64,000 nucleotides of DNA from Alloascoidea africana (Eukaryota > Ascomycota > Alloascoideomycetes > Alloascoideales > Alloascoideaceae). The position numbers were made by a program, and so were the translations under genes. The notes below the pieces were generated by a model. It did no database searches, had not been told where the DNA came from, and was given only the letters and a program-made list of their open reading frames with translations. Below are positions 40,843-50,679 of the stretch, piece after piece. The DNA is taken from assembly GCA_030581615.1 (NCBI GenBank), contig JAKTTT010000048.1:1-64000 (forward strand), in the 5' to 3' direction. The stretch's first letter is position 1. Every line of letters begins with the position of its first letter.

Positions 40843-43005
40843 TTAACCAGACCATATCGTAAATTTTTGTGGAACATCAACTCGGGAAACTGGTTCAGCA
40901 CTAGCTTCGGGAACAATCTCTACTTCTTGAGACTGAGCATCCTTGGGGTTCGTAGGCTCGTCCTCTGGATTAACTTCGGATTTGGAACTGCTCTTGATCA
41001 AGTTGTGGGCCTTCAGCACCAACTCAGAAGCTTTGGTCTTATCTTCCATCTTGGTTGCCTCCGTTAACAAGGCGATTACCCTGTTTGTTGTTTCTAGCAT
41101 GGAAAGCCGATCTATATGAAGCTGGTGTTGCTGCTTTTGAATCAGCCTCTTTTCATATTCCAGATTCTTTTCAAGGCCCTTTATTTTCGAAACTTTTTTG
41201 TTCACTTCTTTAAGCTCATTATCGGCCACTTTCAAGGCAAGTTCATGTAATTCACGTTCTTCTGGTGTAGAAAACACATTAGGCCTGCCATAGTCATTTC
41301 CCTTATCTTGATTATCCACATCAACAGAACGCTCTCTTTGCTCATTGTCTTCTTCTGTGGTTTTTGCTTGCTCTGCTTTTTCGTCCTTAACAGGTGCATC
41401 CTCTTGCTCCTTTGGTTTGACATCTTTGCGTGCAAGCATCTTAGCCCTCTGTTCTCTTGAGGCGTGAAGAGCATTCTGAATAGCATCTGAAGTTGTTTCG
41501 GGATCAGCTAAACTTGGTAAAAACGATACAATGGTCAAAGCAGGGTTGTCAACTTGACCAAATGGTAACCGAGAGCTATTTAATGGCCCTAGTTTTTCAA
41601 TATCCTCTTCAATATACTTGTCCTCAATGGGAAGCTGAATAAACTTCAAGAGGCATTCCTGCGGAGTTTTTGTGCCAATATACTCGGCAATTTCATACCA
41701 GTTTTCATTGTACTTTTGAAACCCCACCAGTAGTTTGTACAGTTCCTTTTTCGTCCATTCTGAATCTTGCGCTGCGCTCTCCAAAATACGGGGCCGCTTT
41801 CTAGATATTTCGTCTGAGTTTGAAATCTCTTCGATTGCCGCCTTGCTATTCTCTGTACCGTTTTCATCTTTATCCGTGTTTTGTGTAGCCGAATCTTTGT
41901 TACTTACAAAAGGAAACTTGGAGAGATCAGAAGGTATTTTCAGAGCATGAAAGGGAAACAAGCCTTTTGGAGCTTCCTCGTTAAAACCAAAATTACCAGA
42001 GTAGGGTAGCCCATTAGGTGGAAAATTTTTGGGTCGAGGGTCAGGCTGGACTTGGTAATTGATCAAGCCCCATCTCTCTAGAAAGTTGTGTGTTCTGATT
42101 ATCGCCCCTAAATCGCCAACTAGATTCCTTCGACATGCTGTTACTGAGAGATATTCATTCGGATTAGCCCTATACGCATTTATCATAAAATTTCGGTAAT
42201 GAATATAGGTTTCTGGGGTTTTCAGCTTGCTGTTCTTCTTGAAAAACTCTGGTAATGATTCTTGTTCAATTCTTGGGTGTATCTTGTCCATATTAAACCA
42301 GGCAGCGTAAGACGGAATAACGATTGTATGATTCTGCTCGACAGAAAACACTTTTGAATCACTCTCTGTGTTGTCTTTTTCTGTTTTTATGTCGTTTTGA
42401 TTAGTATTTTCAATTGTAATATCCCCGCCGTTCGCATCTGTTGGTCGTTGATCGGAAGTTGGAGTAGCATCTGTCATTGACACATCTCCCGGTATGTTAT
42501 CCTTATCAAAATTCTTAGAAACATTTCCGTTCGCTTCCTGTGTTATATCAACATCGACCGTCTCGTCTCCAAGTTGTAGAAACTCTGACACCTCGTTTTC
42601 ACCATTTGAAAGATTGCTAGAATCTATAGGTTCAACAGAAGCGGAATGGGATTGTTGTTCGGGATACGTCCCCATGGGCATTGAGAGCGACTGGATATTC
42701 CTATGAGCCTCAATGTCTGCCATTTCACCAAGGTTATTTGATAATTGACCGCCCATCTCAGCTTCAACCGACGTGTATTGCCCTTGTTCAAAATTGTGTG
42801 AGTTGTGATTAAAATTGTCGCCAGTATTACCGATCATTAGACCTCTGTCTGGCGAACCGGTTGCCTGTTGGTTATCAGATAAAGGAGTCATACTAGAGTC
42901 GATATTTAGATCATCAATATCTGCGTTCGTGAAAGCTGCCATGAGTTGATTCTCGGATAGATCGCCCATCGAGCCGCTTGAGAGGTTTGTGTTTTGGTTA
43001 TCCAT
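40843..43005 (-). CDS. SWI3: SWI/SNF or RSC core subunit (Swi3/Rsc8 family)
   Basis: 720 residues from ATG43005; the frame runs back to a GTG at 43032. The acidic, N/Q-rich N terminus (~1-235) is followed by a SWIRM domain (HTIVIPSYAAWFNMDKIHP ... TACRRNLVGDLGAIIRTHNFLERWGLINYQV). A SANT domain (EWTKKELYKLLVGFQKYNENWYEIAEY) and a C-terminal leucine-zipper-like helix (EKRLIQKQQHQLHIDRLSMLETTN) complete it. It is the scaffold dimer of a chromatin remodeller. No ZZ-type zinc finger lies between SWIRM and SANT, and the long N terminus is Swi3-like. The SWIRM sequence itself resembles Rsc8, so assignment between the two complexes is open. Confidence 0.88.
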   Translation of the reverse strand: MDNQNTNLSSGSMGDLSENQLMAAFTNADIDDLNIDSSMTPLSDNQQATGSPDRGLMIGNTGDNFNHNSHNFEQGQYTSVEAEMGGQLSNNLGEMADIEAHRNIQSLSMPMGTYPEQQSHSASVEPIDSSNLSNGENEVSEFLQLGDETVDVDITQEANGNVSKNFDKDNIPGDVSMTDATPTSDQRPTDANGGDITIENTNQNDIKTEKDNTESDSKVFSVEQNHTIVIPSYAAWFNMDKIHPRIEQESLPEFFKKNSKLKTPETYIHYRNFMINAYRANPNEYLSVTACRRNLVGDLGAIIRTHNFLERWGLINYQVQPDPRPKNFPPNGLPYSGNFGFNEEAPKGLFPFHALKIPSDLSKFPFVSNKDSATQNTDKDENGTENSKAAIEEISNSDEISRKRPRILESAAQDSEWTKKELYKLLVGFQKYNENWYEIAEYIGTKTPQECLLKFIQLPIEDKYIEEDIEKLGPLNSSRLPFGQVDNPALTIVSFLPSLADPETTSDAIQNALHASREQRAKMLARKDVKPKEQEDAPVKDEKAEQAKTTEEDNEQRERSVDVDNQDKGNDYGRPNVFSTPEERELHELALKVADNELKEVNKKVSKIKGLEKNLEYEKRLIQKQQHQLHIDRLSMLETTNRVIALLTEATKMEDKTKASELVLKAHNLIKSSSKSEVNPEDEPTNPKDAQSQEVEIVPEASAEPVSRVDVPQKFTIWSG

Positions 43006-43632
43006 TCTTGAACTAATAATAAGATCACTCACTTGGCTTCAGCACAGTGATCCAAACAAATGTGACTGCGATACAATAAAGCAAACGCGCTTGTTCTAAA
43101 TGTTGAAAAGCTGTTCCTCGCACAAGCTCGGCAGTGAGTGGCTTACGGCCTCAAATAGACGCAGGTCACGTAAACTGAAAACTAAATGAAAAATTAGTAT
43201 AAAAGTAAAATACTAACGGACTAAATAGTTTGAGGAATAGTTCATTTGGAAAGTGAAGAGTGTATTGTGTATCGTGATCGAAGCACAGCCTAATTCGGAC
43301 ATTGGATTTCATCCCATACATACCAAAACAAGCTGTCACTATAAGTTTGATTCGTCACAGATTTGAGCCAAACGCCAAATCCACCAAAAGAATCAAGCTT
43401 CAGCTTATTGTAGTATAGTGAGAGCGGTTAGTTCTGGTGGAGTAGTAGTAGAAGCTGGAGTGAGAATATGTGATGAAATATTCACCAGTCTGTAAAGTAC
43501 GCGCAGGGAGGTCTTGATGGTGGGCTAGACTTGACTATGATCTCTTTGCTAGATTCCCCTGGTAACAAATGTAATACAGACTTTATAGTACTCTATTAGA
43601 CTATAGCTGTTCTAATCATTCAATGAAGAAAA
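43006..43632. other. Intergenic
   Basis: Promoter of the SWI3-type gene and 3' end of ARO2. No further feature was seen. Confidence 0.4.
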
Positions 43633-44913
43633 CTATTTTTTAAAGGTTATGTTTTTGGCAGCCTCTCTGGATTGTTGTACAAGATACGCGTCTGCGATAA
43701 CCAGAGCAGCCATGGCCTCGACGATAGGAACAGCTCTAGGAACGACATTTGGGTCATGTCGCCCTCTTGCAGCTAAAACGCCATCCTGTCCTTCATAGGA
43801 GGTAGTGTGCTGTTCTTGAGAAATTGTAGCAGGTGGTTTGAAAGCGACTGTGAAGTAAATGTTCTCGCCATTCGTTATGCCACCTTGGATGCCACCGGAG
43901 TTGTTTGTCTTTGTTCTTAGCCTTCCAGTGCTCTCCTCGAGGTAGAAAGGGTCGTTGTGTTGAGAGCCAGGGATACAAGTGCCGGCGAATCCAGAACCAA
44001 CTTCAAAGCCTTTAGTTGCTGGGATTGACAGCATGGCATGGGCAAGCAAGGCTTCTAATTTATCAAAGCTCGGCTCTCCCAGTCCCGTTGGAACATTTCG
44101 AATCACACAAGTCACCTGTCCTCCGATGGAGTCCTTGGCATCTCTGTATTTCTCAACCAGCTTCACCATCTCTTCATTTATGCTGCCGTCTGGGCACCTT
44201 ATAGGTCCAACAGAATCAACTTCGTCCCTAGTGATTGTATTCAGCAGATTCTGGAATTTTTCACTCCGTGGATCTCGATCGATTGAAATTGGTCCCACAG
44301 CGCTCACAAAAGCAACGATTTCCACGTTACTCACCAACTGTAAAAACTTTTCAGCAACTGCGCCAGCTGCAACTCTGCCAATTGTTTCACGGGCAGAAGA
44401 TCTGCCACCCCCCGAGGAAGCTTTGATGCCATACTTTGTCAAGTAGGTCCAGTCTGCATGTGAAGGACGAGGATACACATCAGTCTCGCTATAATCATGA
44501 GGTCTTTGGTCTTGGTTTTGAACGATCATGCCAATTGGAGTTCCTAGGGTTTTGCCAAACTCTGTGCCTGACTGTATTGTAACGGCATCCTTTTCATTTC
44601 GCTATCATCAACAGCGTTAGTGTGATTTCATCTTCAACAACGACAAACTTCATACTGGAGTGCTTAGTTTAGATTGGCCAGGCCTTCGTCGACTTAGCTG
44701 AGGTTGAACATCTGCTTCGGTCAACTCCATGCCAGGAGGGACACCATCGACAATACATCCAACAGATTTGCAATGTGATTCACCATAAGTGGTGACTCCT
44801 AAGTATCAGGTGGACCCAAATATTAGCTTGAGAACGAAAAAGTGCAACAGCACAACATAACAAGTCAATCAAATGCAAATGAACATACGAAAGAAGTTTC
44901 CAAAAGTAGACAT
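43633..44913 (-). CDS. ARO2: Chorismate synthase
   Basis: Three exons: 44889-44913 (25 nt), 44656-44798, 43633-44601; introns of 90 nt (GTATGT ... CTTAG) and 54 nt (GTATGA ... ACTAAC ... GATAG). The joined protein is 378 aa (yeast 376): [22 protein letters not shown]..., [12 protein letters not shown], then [31 protein letters not shown] and [15 protein letters not shown]. These are the flavin- and EPSP-binding signatures. It catalyses the last step of the shikimate pathway; the fungal enzyme is bifunctional with an FMN reductase activity. The short first exon is fixed by the conserved start. Confidence 0.96.
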
Positions 44914-46641
44914 AGCGATGGACAGAGAGATTTGAAGTTTGAATCAATGATGGTGAGACTCCTAACCAAGATACAACGATGAGTCAACAACAAGATTTGG
45001 AAAATTAGCATCGGCATGTCCCTAACATCTCACCACCCTCATCATCACCAAACAGTGCGAAGCGCCCTAATAACTTACTTGACCACATACTCGCTATTTT
45101 TCAACTTACTAACTTCACGGTCGTCTCAATCTCCCAGAAAAGAGGTCTATTAGTATATAATGTAGATGCAACATACGTACCATATAGCCGAACGGGCGGC
45201 TTCCGGGGTCTCAGCCTCTTCGTTTAAAAATCAAATCCTACGCCTCGTGTTACGAAGCCTAGTTAGTTTCCATCTAGGGAATTAGACGAGACACAAAGTT
45301 GTTTTACGAAGGCTTCTCAGATCTGCTCTGTCTCCTACGCTCCCAAGTTGAGTCTCGTCGAGAGGCAGATAAAGCAGAGAGTCAAAAAAGGACGCCTCTA
45401 CAAAAGGATTCTATATGAATTCTATTTTTGAAGTATCTATATTATAGACCTTTTTCCTGAGAGGTTATGGCGCTTGCTTAGTTGGCAAGTGGAGAAGTTA
45501 GTATGTGGTAGAGTACGTTAGTTGTGAGCAGCGCTCAGTGTTTTATATTTGTAGCAATAGGCTTTATGAATTTGGTGATCAGGGAATAGGTTACTGAAAT
45601 GCACCTGGATCAACGGAAAGTTATTGGTTTAGACCACTGAAAAATGCTGTCGAGCTTTTAGGACGAATCCATTTCGAGCTTATTAGATTTAATGGATTTC
45701 CAATGGTTGGGAAAAGTTTAATACTTCTATCGAGGGCCACAAAGTTGTACTTGATTAACCAATCCCTAAATATGACATTATCCAAGGATGTTTGGGTTCA
45801 TGGGAAGCTAAAGTATCTCCAGAATATTCGTTAAATCGCAGAATAAGAAGGATCTACCAAATGTTGACCTTCGTGTCAAAATACTGGTGATCGGCACTTT
45901 CACACAAGTTTCACTTTACTTGGCTGGTCGTCATTGCGACGACATCGTATACTATTCAGATAAGCAAACTGGGGAAAGCTTATACACAACCAAGCTTTAC
46001 CGAGAGATGGGTGTATAGGATCACTGTTGAGCCAGTTTTGTTAAAGGCTTAATAACAAAGATGACTGTCCTTTAGTTCCTGATGATACGCCGAAAAAGTA
46101 TATCAGAATTGGTCATTGAAGATGAAACAATGGAAACAGACATGAGGTTGTCGTTCTCCACCTGAAAGTGCACACTTTTCACTAGGTCTAAGCGTGGGGG
46201 AAACATGGAAATCAAACTTTCACATTCATGGCCTCCCCCACGCATGAATCTCAAGATTCACATGGACTGAGAAGGAAAAAACAATCGACATGTAGAATGT
46301 ATTTCCCAGGGCATTCTTTTGAAAGAGCTTAATGAAATCCACATCGTCTTTACATTGAGGATTGAGTGAGTGACCCATTGTACTTTTAGACCAGCGTCTC
46401 GGAAATATACATTGTTCTACCTACTATTAAAGTAGCTTGAAATAAACATTTTCTATAGTACCAATGACGTTGTTCAAACGAGATAATAATAAAAATTGCA
46501 ATCCTAAGCCATATCGTAACTTCATAATCGTTTGGGCTACATTAGTTAAGCGAAGCTTACAGACGTATTAAAAAGAAAGAAAAAATCATGAGACAAAGTC
46601 AAAAAGCATTAATGTATGATACAGGTTGCTTGTGTAGCTTT
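44914..46641. other. Long gene-poor spacer with unexplained open stretches
   Basis: 1.7 kb between ARO2 and HAP5. The first part is the ARO2 promoter. About 45598-45834 and 45812-46018 on the plus strand are stop-free with protein-like composition but no ATG-headed model (see findings). A purine/pyrimidine-mixed, repeat-like stretch around 45180-45470 may be old element debris, but no ends were found. Confidence 0.4.
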
Positions 46642-47487
46642 TCATAAGTAGCTGTGTGCTCCGTTTAGCTCCGAAACATACTGCAAGTATGATGGATTTT
46701 GAACGTCGTATCCTTCTTGCTGTTCAGGAAGTTGGGGTTCTTGTCCTTCGTCCAGAGACATTGAGACCCGGTGGCCTTGAGGTTGAAAGTTCGTATAGCC
46801 GATGGGAGGAGAGGATGCGGGTTGCTGAATTGCTTCTCCTGGCACGGGCTGGGGTTGATAGATATTATGGAGCTGTTGCTGAAACTGTGGTCCAGCGGCA
46901 GAAGTAACATTGGTACCAGAGACCGAGGTTCTCATTTGATTTTGATGTTGAGTGACAATGGAAGAACGACGTGCTTTTTGAGACTCGTCTTCTCGAGGCA
47001 CAATATCGATGAGAAAATCAAACATGTCGGACTTTTGTAACGCGTTTGCAATGTCAGACCGCTGTAAAGTTCGACGCTTGTTCTCTTCCGCGTGAATCCA
47101 AGCTCTCATGGTGAGCTCCGTAATGAACATTTCGCAGCCTTTGGCAAAGAGCATTGGGGCCTCAGCGGATATCATTTTGACCTCGTCGTCGGTCTTCATC
47201 ACCTTCTTTATGCGCGCAAGGGGTAGCTGATGGTTCTTAAAGTCCTGATCCTCAGTTTCCATGTTCGTGATCGTGTTCTGCCAGTAGGCCAGCATCATAT
47301 CCCGATGTTCGCCAACCAGGCCCTGTGCAACATTGGCAAATGGACCGCCCACCGCAGCCCCTTCCCCATCTCTCATGTCGATATACTGCTCTTCGACACC
47401 TCCATTCTGGGCATACTCTACCTCACGTGAATTATCAAAATCGGCGTCATTTATATCAATTCCATGTGCATTTGAATAAGGGTCCAT
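46642..47487 (-). CDS. HAP5: CCAAT-binding factor subunit Hap5 (NF-YC)
   Basis: 281 residues from ATG47487; the frame is open to a TTG at 47550. The core ([80 protein letters not shown]) is the NF-YC histone fold, residues ~65-170, close to S. cerevisiae Hap5. The C-terminal half is Q/P-rich. It forms the DNA-bound Hap2/3/5 trimer that controls respiratory and iron-related genes with Hap4 or HapX. Divergent from SNX3 with a 172-bp spacer. Confidence 0.95.
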   Translation of the reverse strand: MDPYSNAHGIDINDADFDNSREVEYAQNGGVEEQYIDMRDGEGAAVGGPFANVAQGLVGEHRDMMLAYWQNTITNMETEDQDFKNHQLPLARIKKVMKTDDEVKMISAEAPMLFAKGCEMFITELTMRAWIHAEENKRRTLQRSDIANALQKSDMFDFLIDIVPREDESQKARRSSIVTQHQNQMRTSVSGTNVTSAAGPQFQQQLHNIYQPQPVPGEAIQQPASSPPIGYTNFQPQGHRVSMSLDEGQEPQLPEQQEGYDVQNPSYLQYVSELNGAHSYL

Positions 47488-47659
47488 TTCCGTATCTGAT
47501 GGAAACAGCCAGCTAGTGGTACTTGCGTGAGAGATGGTGGCTGTCTCCAAACAGAAACGGATTCCTTGCTCTGAGAGAAGGGGTGTGCGGGTGTTTATCT
47601 GCGATGTCTTTCTTTGCGTTTTGGGACTGGGACGAAATCATCAGATCCACGGGGAAAGA

Positions 47660-48336
47660 ATGGCTTCGCAGGCTCCAAGTTCGCCTTCCAGGGCCTTCCA
47701 GGGGTTCCAAGGGTCCTCTCGAAGTCCCGCCCCTCGTCCTCAGATCAAACATCAGACTTTTGATGAGCTGTACAGCGAGCCCGAGAACTTTTTGGAGATT
47801 GAGGTGAGAAATCATTTTGTTGATCAAGGAGAAGCTGGAAATTAATGCGATTAGGTTGTAAACCCGCAAACTCATGGCTCTGGCAGGCAAATGTTTACGG
47901 ATTATGAAATCGTGTGCCGAGTATGTATGCTGTTCAAATATCCCCCTTGGTGGCCAGTCTTGTTAACCCAATTCCAAATCATGATCATAAGACCAATATC
48001 CCTGTGTTCAAACAGCGGCAGTCAAGAGTCAGAAGGAGGTATAAAGACTTTGAGACTTTTAGAGAAATTTTGGAGAGAGAGTCGATGAGGGTCACAATAC
48101 CCTCCCTACCAGGGAAAGTGTTTACAGGTCGTTTTAGCGATTCTGTGATTGAAAATAGAAGGGATGGCCTCGAACGGTTTCTACAGATTGTCGCCAGCCA
48201 TCCACTACTCCAGACCGGATCAAAGTCGTTGGCGCCGTTTATCCAAGACTCCAAATGGGACAGGGTACGCTGAGTTTATATTTTCTCGTTGGGCTGAGGG
48301 TTCTAACCATCTTTGGTTTAGCATGATTGGATATAA
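47660..48336 (+). CDS. SNX3: Sorting nexin Snx3/Grd19, four exons
   Basis: Exons 47660-47803, 47855-47920, 47992-48264 and 48322-48336; introns of 51, 71 and 57 nt. The joined protein is 165 aa (yeast Grd19 162). It has [34 protein letters not shown], then the PX-domain PI3P pocket [22 protein letters not shown] and [11 protein letters not shown], ending in KWDR-HDWI*. The last exon is 15 nt; it is supported by a good branch site (TTCTAAC) and by the WDRxxW-type end of fungal Snx3 proteins. Without it the protein would end KWDRVR. It binds PI3P and retrieves Golgi cargo from endosomes with retromer. Confidence 0.92.
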
Positions 48337-48595
48337 CTGTCTCTCTCCGTTTATTATTATTTTTTTCGAACCAACGAACGAGCTCTGAGTGAGTCTAGGC
48401 TATATTAGAATAGTAGAGATAGTAGAACGTTGAAATCAGACGAGGCAGGACAATTCGTAGGATGAATAGACCCTGATTAGCTCCACCATCCCACCACCAT
48501 ACACACTTTTGTCACATCAAGACCCTCTTCATAGAAGCAATGCATGGGTGAGCGGTACCAATAATTGAAGTATACTGATAAGAGGGACAATTTTT

Positions 48596-50522
48596 ATGAC
48601 TGTAATGACCCCCGAAATTCACAAAGAAGACAAGAGGTCCTTATTTATAGAGGATGAGGACAGCATCGAAGAGACTGAACCCTCCTCGTCATTGAAGAGC
48701 ACTGCTAGGGCTAAGCCAAAAAGCGCCATAGACAAGATCCCGCCTAAAGCATCAGAGTCCAGCTTTAGATTTGTCAGTTTTAACATATGCGGTGCGCGGA
48801 ACGTGTTAAAATACTATCCGTGGTGCGAAAATCGAACCTTCGAGGTATGTCCACAACATGTCAACATGTTTTCTCAAAACTAACAGCGAGTCTGAAAAGT
48901 GGATGTTTAAATCTTTACAAGCTGATGTTATCACTTTTCAAGAACTGAAACTCCAGCGAATCGATGTTGAACATTCGGTCGCTCACGTTCCCGGGTATGA
49001 TTCCTATCTGTCTGTGCCATTGGTAAAGAAAGGATACAGTGGGGTTGCGGTATACGTAAAACAAAAGCCGGACGACTGGGGTAGATCAAAGGTGTATCCA
49101 CTGACCGTAATCAAAGCCGAGGAAGGGCTGACTGGTTGGATGCAAAGCAAAGACATCAAGGGCTCGTCCTACAGAGAGATTTGGGACAGTGGTAGCAGAC
49201 AATGGGCTATAGGAGGATATCCATCAATTTCAAAAGAAGAAGGGTTGGAGATAGACCGCGAAGGACGATCTGTGATTCTAGAGTTTATCAATGGTGTTAT
49301 ACTGGTGTGTCTATACTGTCCTGCAAACTCCAGCGGGAACAATACTGAGTACCGCTCAACATTCTTTGAATGCTTACAAGAACGAATTGAACGTCTGTCT
49401 GAGGCAGAAAAACCAAATCGAAAGATTGTTGTAATGGGCGACATGAATGTGGCTCGGGACCTGATCGATTCAGCTGAGGGAATAACAGAACTTTCCAAAG
49501 CTAAGCAGATTATAAGACGAAAAGAGTTTAATTTCCACTTTAACAATGATGATGACATTACGAATAATGAAGTTTCCAATAGCTCGGTCATCCAGGGCAA
49601 GTCTTTTGAGCAGTTGAATCCCAGTGCGGTGTCTAGTTGGCGAAGCGAAACGGAACAGAGACAAATATTTGACAAATTAATAATTGAAGATTGTAACGCA
49701 CCCCACCTTGTTCAAAATGATTATGTGCGAATGGAGAATAGAATTCTCATAGACACGATACGACAAAAACAAGGGAGAAGGCTGGGGATGTATACATGTT
49801 GGAATATCCTCAAGAATTGTAGACCAGGGAACTACGGGTCAAGAATCGATTACATTCTTGCTTCAAAAGCACTAGAAAAGAATGTGGAAAGAGCAAATAT
49901 TTTGCCGTTTCTACAAGGGTCAGATCATTGTCCCATTTTTACAGATTTTTCATTTGAAAATGCATTGGGTGACTCGAATGAGCTTTCTACGAAAAGTCAA
50001 CCAAAGCTTGTTTCCAGTATACAGTTTGCATCTTTAGGGGGACGCGGAAAGCGCAAAGGGACTTTGGATTCCATGTTTGTGGAACTGTCTAAAAAACAGA
50101 AACAACAAAATGGCGCACCATCGATAATTAACGCACAAAAACCATATCAGAAATCAACGCCTGGAAAGAAGCCTCAGCAGCAGTCTATCCTATCCTTTTT
50201 TCAAAGTAAAAGCGGGAATGAGCACTCATGTAAAAAAGAGGAACTGTTTCTCCCTCCCTCAATGCCGAGTCAAGTCCAAACAATGCCTGAAATCTCCCCT
50301 CCACAAAGGACTGGTTCTGAGAAGGCAAAAAGCCTCGCGTCTGTTCTCAATGGCAAAGTCGAGGTTCCTAGATGCTCATATCACAACGACCCGTGCGTCA
50401 TGAAGGTCGCCAAAACAGCCGCAAATAAGGGAAGAAAGTTTTGGATTTGTGCAAAGCCGTACGGAGATTTTGAGGGCCAGCCAGACGCTTTCCGGTGCAA
50501 CTTCTTCCAGTGGCTCAAGTAG
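48596..50522 (+). CDS. APN2: AP endonuclease 2 (Apn2, exonuclease III family)
   Basis: Two exons, 48596-48844 and 48891-50522, with a 46-nt intron (GTATGT ... CTAAC ... GCGAG). 626 aa. The endonuclease-exonuclease-phosphatase domain begins FRFVSFNICGARN and includes TFQELKLQR, GDMNVARD and GSDHCPIF. A PCNA-binding box (QQSILSFF, ~515) and a C-terminal GRF zinc finger (CSYHNDPC ... GRKFWICAKP ... FRCNFFQW) follow, as in Apn2/APE2. It repairs abasic sites and cleans blocked 3' ends. A second box-like element (GTLDSMF) lies earlier. The intron join TFE-SEKWMFKSLQADV uses the AG after the one touching the branch site. Confidence 0.94.
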
Positions 50523-50679
50523 AGAGCCTGGGGCAGGGTAATGCCCAACGAGGCTGTTCGGCCTGAGGAAAGGAAGCTAGATCTCGCTTAGCTCGGCATA
50601 CATAGCGCTATACAGTATCCACCAAAAACACTTCTCCCTATCTCTTAACGGACTTGGTTGAGAAAACCATTATTCCAGA

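Noticed and set aside
44030-44450. Plus-strand ORFs of up to 155 codons across ARO2 and similar antisense ORFs in KAP123 and TRZ1
   Set aside because: Antisense shadows of conserved genes with no family features.
48265-48273. SNX3 ending directly at KWDRVR*
   Set aside because: Splicing to a 15-nt last exon gives KWDRHDWI*, closer to the fungal Snx3 end, with a good branch site; the unspliced end is kept only as an alternative.
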